64,000 bases of DNA from the NCBI GenBank assembly GCA_032622095.1, contig CP136064.1, positions 216,954,205 through 217,018,204 of the forward strand, read 5' to 3'. Below the pieces are notes generated by a model that made no database searches, was not told the origin of the DNA, and was given only the letters and a program-made list of their open reading frames with translations. Source of the stretch: Siphonodentalium dalli (Eukaryota > Mollusca > Scaphopoda > Gadilida > Siphonodentaliidae). Made by a program: the position numbers and the translations under genes. Below, one piece after another: positions 57,601-64,000 of this stretch. How positions within the stretch are numbered: position 1 is the stretch's first letter; every line of letters begins with the position of its first letter.

Positions 57601-59009
57601 CTGCAATAGAAACACAAAATGACTATAAAGTATAATCAATGCATTCATCTGTGTACATATTGATGGACCTAACATACCGAGAACCCAAACTAATTACCAC
57701 ACATTTTCGAATGTTAAAGATAATATTATGCAGCAGTAGATATCATTTATGACAGTATTGAAGGAATTGGTATATAAGCATTGCTAAAAAAACCGTCTCA
57801 AAGAAGTAAACCTTTCCCCGACGTATATAATTACATACAGTCTTTCTTCGGTGAATAAGAAATGTTTGTACGAGTAGTAATCTCATTCAATGTTAGCAAT
57901 TCAATATATGATCATGTAACATTGAGGGGCAGCGTGCAAACCTAACTGCATAATGATGAAATATGCCGCATATGATGACAAAGGAATAGTATATAACTGG
58001 TTCAATGTGATTTGTCATATAATAGTCAGGTTCAGCCACACGTGCGTGTAACTTTTAACCTGGTTTTGGTATGGAGATTAACTTGGCGGTAAAAGTCACG
58101 TGATTTTAAGGCGCCAAATCTTCGTCACGTCTATATATAGATATAGGCCGAACGTGTATTGGGTAAACACTTATAATTATTATAATCGGGTGGCGAGAAA
58201 AAGCTTGTCACGTGGCAGTCACCTCACATATGGACAAACCTCACATTCGAACATTTCGTTCTGATTAATTATCTGTATTGCCTTCCAGAGCACAACAGTA
58301 ACCACAAATCGAATACAAGTGTTTCAATAATTTTGCCTCCATAATACAAATACTCATAATAGCTAATTATATTGGTACTCGCACCAATCGTACCAAACAT
58401 CCATTATGTAGTGGCATTCCTTTAATACAATTTTCCTCGACCAGTAGCCAACCTCGTTCTGGCCCGACAATCTCTGGAAGGCAATACATATTACGTTATT
58501 ACGTACCTCAAAACTTATCACCATGTAAATACGTTTGTATCGTCATCTTGATTTCATGTGTGTTGCTATATTGTATTGGGAGAGGGGCTTCATAAGTTGT
58601 AAAAAATTGTACCCCAATCCCTTTTGTATATTATGCAAATAAAATAAGTCAAGCTGTGACCACCTGGGCCTAATCAAAATAAGATGTCCCCACGCAGTCA
58701 ACCCCATTATCACATTGGTTGTTCGCTCATTCGGTTATCACAGGATTGGATTACCCCTCCCAGCTTCAAGTTCCGTTAACAGGGAGTTAACCTTCCATGA
58801 TTGGAGATATATAGGGAGCCCTCGCATATATAAGATAATACACTAGCCTAACACTATTAACATTGACCTTGTAAGCCAGTGCATTCTCTTATATATGCGG
58901 GCCCCCTATGGGAAACTCGCATATACAAGAGAATGCACTGGAACATGATATTTAATGCTCCAGTCATGAAATGGTAAATAAGATGTATAAAATATTGACC
59001 CATGCATAC
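57601..59009. other. Gene B intron after the transmembrane exon
   Basis: Mostly unique. Contains a hairpin element at 58787-58980 next to the donor. No gene. Confidence 0.5.
58787..58980. mobile_element. TTAA hairpin element, family 3, fourth copy
   Basis: Begins TTAACCTTCCATGATTGG. Two hairpin arms around CATATATAAGATAATACAC and GCATTCTCTTATATATGCGG / CATATACAAGAGAATGC. Ends near CAGTCATGAAATGG. It ends about 24-30 bp from the donor of the gene B transmembrane exon. Confidence 0.65.
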
Positions 59010-59403
59010 CTGAGCTTCCTATCATGAACGATATGCCGAGTATAATCCCGAGAACAGTGATGGCACCAGCCCCCCAGGCTATACCACACAGGATACATCT
59101 GTTACGGCCACACGTGTCACTCTCGGGATGTGTTCTCGGGTCCCGAGGGGGAAAACCCGTGAAATTGTCAGTATTCTCATAGTACGAAGGTAACAATCTG
59201 GACGTCTGGTATCCGGTGTCTGAAGCACTACTCCGTCGCCTGCTACTAATGCTGACTTTATCCGGGTCGATAGCACTGGGTTTCCTCCCACTCACACTGA
59301 GCTTGTCCGGGTCGGGTGTACTCGGCCTCCTCCCGCTCAGGCTGATCTTGTCCAGCTCAATAGCGCCTGGCCTCCTTCCTTCGGGAACACGAGGCAAAAC
59401 ATC
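59010..59403 (-). CDS. Gene B exon: cytoplasmic tail and transmembrane helix
   Basis: 394 nt, phase 0 to 1. Acceptor TTTTCTTGTAACAG, donor GTATGC. 131 residues: D-V-L-P-R-V-P-E-G; three 14-residue repeats of the form DK-[ILV]-S-[LVI]-S-[GS]-R-[RK]-[PR]-S; then D-T-G-Y-Q-T-S-R-L-L-P-S-Y-Y-E-N and F-T-G-F-P-P; a CGRNRCILC Cys cluster; and a helix beginning G-I-A-W-G-A-G-A-I-T-V-L. The repeats carry RRPS/RKPS/RRRSS, basophilic kinase-like sites absent from gene A. No start codon here, so an upstream exon outside the window is expected. It is preceded within 6 bases by a repeat end (59410). Confidence 0.85.
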
Positions 59404-59409
59404 CTGTTA

Positions 59410-62328
59410 CAAGAAAACCATAGTCAGAAATGGTAACGCCCTCAAGTTCATATGCATATATATATACAAGAAAACCATAGTCAGAAATGGTAACGCCACC
59501 AAATATCATATTATTAGCCATAAATATAAATTATAATATAATTATACTGTAAACTAGCTTTCATATTTTATTTGGGAAATTTGCATACTTCCAGATTTCA
59601 AGTTTTCCCGTTTCTCGTGTTATACATTACATTCTTCAACTGTCTTCTTTATTGCTTAAGCTGATGGGCCCGACTTCGTCCGGGCTGTTTCCCATCTGAT
59701 TTCCGGCGAAAGGCGCGATTTTACCTTGAATTGACCATTTCGAAAGTCAGGGTCAGGTCAGGGTCATGATTTGACCCGTCCAAAACACCAACACCCAGAA
59801 AAATACCCCTAGGTATCAAATTTCGTCGCTATCCGTCCGTTTAAATTTACCCCACTTGACCTTTAATTAACAATTTTGAAGGTCGAGATTAGGTCGGAGT
59901 CATGATTTGACCCGTCCAAAACACCCCCCGACAAAAGTACCCATAGGTATCAAATTTCGTCGAAATCCATCCGTTTTACCCGATTTGACCTTTGATTGAC
60001 CACATTGAAGGTCAAGATCACGCCGAGGTCACGATTTGACACGTTCAAAACACTCCCCGGACAAAAGGTAACCCGGACACAAATACCGCTAAGTATCAAA
60101 TTAAGTTGAAATCTATGGAAAGCCGAAGAGGACATGTTAGTTGCTAATTGCTAGATATACGACGCACGACTTGTCGCGGTTTTTTAAAGGTGTTTCAAAC
60201 TAGGAGATAGAAGTATTCTGCGTTTCAAATGGTGATGAATTATAGTATTTTATTCAATTTTATGGCATAAATTGTTATTAAAACCGTATATACTATAACA
60301 AAAATCAATGACTCGAAAATTAAGTGTGCCTTCAACAAAGTCACAATTGCAGTTAGGCTCATCTTATACTCGTCTATTCAGCGATATTCTGCTGCATAGT
60401 TTGTTATAGCCTCCAGTAATCATTGAGCGTTATATATCCCCACTGCTTTAGCAGGCGAACTCTTGCCTCAGATTATTGAGATATTAGGTCACACGTAATG
60501 ACATTAAATCACACGGAAACATAGCAATTGTGTGGGCTGCTTGGCGTGAATATTTAATAAGAAATAAGGTCATACGTAATGACATTAAACTCAAGAAAAC
60601 CCACGAAAACAAAACAAAATCACATTTAATGTTTTAAGTTATTTCCTTCATAAAATGAATCTTCGTGATAATGAACCCTATCAATACTTTAGAATATAGA
60701 ATTAACCTTAAAATAACATAAACCTTCGGAATAGAGAACCTTCGGAATAACGGACCTTCGGATTGGCGAACCTTCGGAATAGCGAACATTCAAAGAAATT
60801 TCGGAATAGTGGACCTTCGGGATAGTGATCCTTCGGAATATAGACATGCCCCCCAATATTCATATTATATGCCCAGAGTTCAAAGGCCTGGGCCCATAAA
60901 ATTCTAAATTTGGCCCTTAAAATATTAAACCCCAAATTGGAGCCCGCACAGAACATCACTTAAGTCAACTGTACCTGTGGCATGTCCCAATGCAGGAGGG
61001 TCCATATATACCACAACATCCATATTATATGCCAAGAATTCAAAAGTATGGGCCCACGTACAGTGTTCACGCTGGACCGAAAAAAACTTTAGCCAAAATT
61101 TTAGCCAAATGAAAATTTTATTAGCCAAATGAAAAAAACTTTAGCCAAATGTTTTTTGGCCAAATTAAAAAAAACTTTGGCCAAATTAAATCATCGTTTT
61201 CTGGTCGGTTCACAATTGATGACTAAAACGTAAAATCTAACAGACAGACACAGGTAAAATACACAATAATTTAAATAATTTTATGAACTAGAAGTATTTT
61301 TATATATATCATTTATTAAAAATTTATTAATCTTTATGTGAAAGAGTGATTTGGGGGTGGGGGGGGGGGGGTAACCCGGGATTGTCCTTCTTAATGTTAT
61401 TATTTTTTTGTTTTATATCAATATTTTTTTTTAAATCATTAAATATTTATCCTTGCGAAAATATCTAAGTGACATCTGGAAACTAATAACTTAATATTGT
61501 TACGCCATTATCAAATTACAATCTGTCATAAAAGCATGCATATTATTTTGACTGTATCGGTATTGACGACAAATAGCCACAAAATATCTGTCGTGATTCA
61601 CATTTGGCTGATTAAGCTATTGTCTTACACTTGGTGCTCATAAACCTCGACCGTCATAAATACAATGTCATCATAAACATGCATTGTGCGGGAGTCCCGT
61701 GAGTGACCAGACAGACAATGGGGGATTAGGAGATTAAATGTAAAATAATAACCTTTTGCTGTTTCGTGACGTAATCTTTCTCCAGATTAAAACAGCCTGT
61801 TACGTGGGCCACGTAATCACATTAAATCTCAAGAAAAACCGCGAAAACAAAACAAAAACACATTTAATGTTCTAAGTTATTTCCTCCTGTATCTGTATCG
61901 GTATGCGCGCAGGATCAGTTCGGATGTGAGCGCACACTCCATAAAAAGAATCTTCGTGATAATGAACCCTCTCAATACTTTAGAATATAGAATTGACCTA
62001 AAAATAACAAAAACCTTCGGAATAGAGAACCTTCGGAATAGCGAACCTTCGGAATAGTGAACCTTCGAAATAGCAAGTATTCAGAATAGAGAACCTTCGG
62101 AATAGTGGATCTTCGGGATAGCGAACCTTCATAAAAGAAACATGTCCTCACAATTATACACCGGTGACGTAAACACATGTGCTAATCTTTGTTGGACTAT
62201 CGTAACTCTATCGGTACGAATTATACTCAAGTACGAAAAACCATAATACATTCCCCAGTGGATTATCGATCGTCCGCTCTAACATGAAAAACTGTACACC
62301 AGCTTACACCACTGTGTGGCGTAATAAA
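59410..62328. repeat. Long dispersed repeat block upstream of gene B (copy 2)
   Basis: 59410-59466 is a short repeat head. 59467-62328 matches 49810-51862 in the same order (head motif, tandem GACCCGTCC units at 59700-60080, AGATATACGACGCACGA, CCTTCGGAATAG arrays at 60718-60845 and 62013-62135). It carries an extra 740 bp at about 61066-61805, which includes a TTAGCCAAATGAAAA minisatellite (61088-61190) and a poly-G run near 61360-61371. Confidence 0.7.
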
Positions 62329-62430
62329 ATATATTGGAGCTTGGGATCTTCACCTACAGTGAAATACATTATTAAGGAACATAGGGAGGGAGTGAAGGGG
62401 GGAGGGAGAAAGAGTGATGGAGGGGAGGAG

Positions 62431-62432
<2 letters not shown>

Positions 62433-62481
<49 letters not shown>

Positions 62482-62482
62482 G
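62433..62482. repeat. (GA)n microsatellite
   Basis: About 25 GA units with one AAGA interruption. The Arg-Glu and Ser-Leu open frames over it are artefacts. Confidence 0.9.
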
Positions 62483-62514
62483 GGTGGTCTGTAGTTGTCA
62501 TGAGAGAGTAAAAT

Positions 62515-63290
62515 ACAGGATGGCTGCCGTGGCCATGTTTTAACGAAAGTTCGGAACAATTAAATGAATCCCATATATAGTGGTCATTCCGAAGATGAAT
62601 ATGAAGTGAAGTGACGATCGGACACGGGATATCGTATGCAGGGTGTGCCAAGGGATTTAGTCATACAAAGAGTAAAACCAAAGATGGCCGCTGGCGGCAA
62701 TGTTTTCCAACGAATTTCGGGGAAACATTTGATGGCCGGATCCCATCACCAAAAAAGACCATGTATATATGAAGTTTGGTGAGATCTGATGAGGGATGTC
62801 GTTTGTATATAGGGTGTACTAATTCAAATGATTTAGTCTTATGCAAAATGTAAAATCCAAGATAACTGTCGGCATGCAGCCACGTTTTTCATCGAAAATT
62901 GTAAAACAAATTGATAGCTCCCATCTAGAGGTAATCCTAAACATGCATGTAAATTTTCAAAATAATTATCCAATACATGCAGGTTGCGTGGTGTGCCGAT
63001 ATATTCAAAATTGAACTCTAAAATGGCTGCTGGCGGCCATGTTTTTAACGAATTTCGGGGGGGGGGGGTAGATGGCTTCCATGTAGAGGTCACCACGAAG
63101 ATCAGGCCTGCATGGTAGGCCAAATGACTTAGTCATTAAAGAGTAAAATCCAAGATGTCTGTCGACGGTCATGTTTTATGTCCGAATAACTCCAAAATGA
63201 CTTAATCCCATCTACATGTCAATGTTAACATCCATGAAACATTTCATGAAGATCAGACCAAAGGTACGATCTCTATCCCGTGATAACGGT
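62515..63290. repeat. Dispersed 'aagatggctgcc' repeat block, third location
   Basis: GGATGGCTGCCGTGGCCATG, CCAAAGATGGCCGCTGGCGG, TTTAGTCATACAAAGAGTAA and ATCAGACCAAAGGTACGAT modules as at 12340-13380 and 44130-45400. A poly-G run sits at 63058-63068. Confidence 0.7.
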
Positions 63291-63367
63291 ATACTGTTGA
63301 CGGACACACACCCGACCGACGGATACTAATCCATGGCAATAGCTCAAACTTGACAAGTAAAGTTGAG

Positions 63368-63482
63368 ATAAAAAGGCAGGATAGCGTCGGTGGCTTTTAT
63401 TGCGGGCCGCCATCCCGCAACGATTTGGTGGCGAAATTTGTCAATCAACAAACGATGAAACCACTAGACCAAGCCTGCCTTA
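63368..63482 (-). mobile_element. tRNA-derived SINE
   Basis: Minus-strand head GGCTTGGTCTAGTGGTTTCA and tail CACCGACGCTATCCTGCC followed by TTTTT. GC stem GCGGGATGGCGGCCCGC in the middle. Same family as the 28-34 kb copies. Confidence 0.65.
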
Positions 63483-63647
63483 TACACGTCGACATAATTA
63501 TAACGATGTGGTATTGACTCAACGGTGTGGTGCAATACTTGCTCCGCATCGGGCCGATTGCTGCAACTGCGGTAATGAAGTTGGTGGAACCAACAAATTA
63601 ACAAAATAAAATAAATAAAAACAAAAAAATAAATAAAACTAAACAAA

Positions 63648-63758
63648 AAAGGCCGGATTGCGCTAATGGTATTTATGGGGTTCGAACCCACTATACAACT
63701 AGTTGTATGAATATCCAAAAGGCCGTTCGAAGTAACCACTGAGCTAACGCCTGCCTCG
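63648..63758 (-). mobile_element. tRNA-derived SINE with intact A and B boxes
   Basis: Minus-strand A box GCGTTAGCTCAGTGGTTACT and B box GGTTCGAACCCC, about 60 bp apart. The extra spacing and the stem CATACAACTAGTTGTATAG argue against a functional tRNA. Confidence 0.6.
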
Positions 63759-64000
63759 ATTTACTGTGCTGTTTATAAGTATGTAAATATACTATACCCC
63801 CATGCATGCAGGCATCTAGCTAAAAGTTCATAATTATAATGAAGCTATCATTGGGTGTAATTATTACAACCCATATTGCTCCTGATTTTAAAATGCTTTA
63901 CAACACAATTACATGAGAATGTTTTATAAAGCGTTTCTTACAGTCGGGACCAACAGTGTAATATTTGTGAAGAATAACCATACATTCATGCATATAATCT
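63759..64000. other. Window end, nothing recognised
   Basis: AT-rich unique sequence, no feature. Confidence 0.4.

Larger units (their letters stand above)
48361..59403 (-). other. Gene B: paralog of gene A, type II SEA-mucin-Ig protein, first exon outside window
   Basis: Exons in transcript order: 59010-59403, 57577-57600, 55884-55996, 55251-55318, 54304-54548, 52582-53307, 49370-49726, 48361-48674. They total 2241 nt in one frame, ending with TGA, giving 746 residues after the missing start exon. Order: cytoplasmic tail with three kinase-site-like repeats, transmembrane helix near residues 103-129 of this portion, SEA domain, Thr/Ser-rich stalk of 242 codons, type-1 Ig-like, type-2 Ig-like. 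Every exon matches a gene A exon in position and phase. Gene B lies immediately upstream of gene A, head to tail, as expected for tandem duplication. Confidence 0.78.

Noticed and set aside
62284-62651. Arg-Glu and Ser-Leu repeat frames
   Set aside because: Produced by the GA microsatellite.
63648-63758. Candidate tRNA gene with GGTTCGAACCC
   Set aside because: Box spacing and sequence do not fold into a clean cloverleaf, and related SINE copies are present.

Overview
The window is animal genomic DNA: AT-rich, intron-dominated and dense in non-autonomous transposons. It has no bacterial-style operons. The repeat types (tRNA-like SINEs, TTAA-flanked inverted-repeat elements, hAT-like elements, repeats built around 'aagatggctgc', poly-G tracts) and the modular SEA/Ig exons suggest a marine invertebrate, perhaps a mollusc. 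That placement is inference; no species marker is present.

The core is a tandem pair of paralogous genes on the minus strand, which I built from splice sites, intron phases and matching exon lengths. Gene A runs from a start exon at 40805 down to at least 862 and continues off the left edge. Gene B runs from 59403 (its first exon lies off the right edge) down to a stop at 48361. Both encode apparent type II membrane proteins in the order: cytoplasmic tail with a PSYY motif; Cys-rich juxtamembrane segment and one transmembrane helix; a 24-base microexon; a SEA domain split over three exons with a G-S cleavage motif; a Thr-rich mucin-like stalk; an atypical Ig-like domain with one displaced cysteine; and a second Ig-like domain. 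Gene A then adds a 599-codon Thr-rich exon and another Ig-like exon. All 11 gene A exons (3868 nt) and all 8 gene B exons (2241 nt, ending in a stop) join in frame. Four exon classes have identical lengths in the two genes (24, 113, 68 and 357 nt).

Layout: 0.9-24.6 kb, gene A exons with repeat-rich introns; 24.6-40.7 kb, gene A intron 1 (about 16 kb) holding a hAT-like element nested in a foldback, a SINE cluster, inverted repeat pairs and a possible THAP-like fragment; 40.7 kb, gene A exon 1 and putative promoter; 41-48 kb, intergenic with satellite-like repeats; 48.4-59.4 kb, gene B; 59.4-64 kb, the upstream intron of gene B, repeat-filled.

The proteins look like heavily O-glycosylated surface receptors or adhesion molecules with SEA-type autoproteolysis. 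An immune or self-recognition role is possible but is not shown by the sequence.
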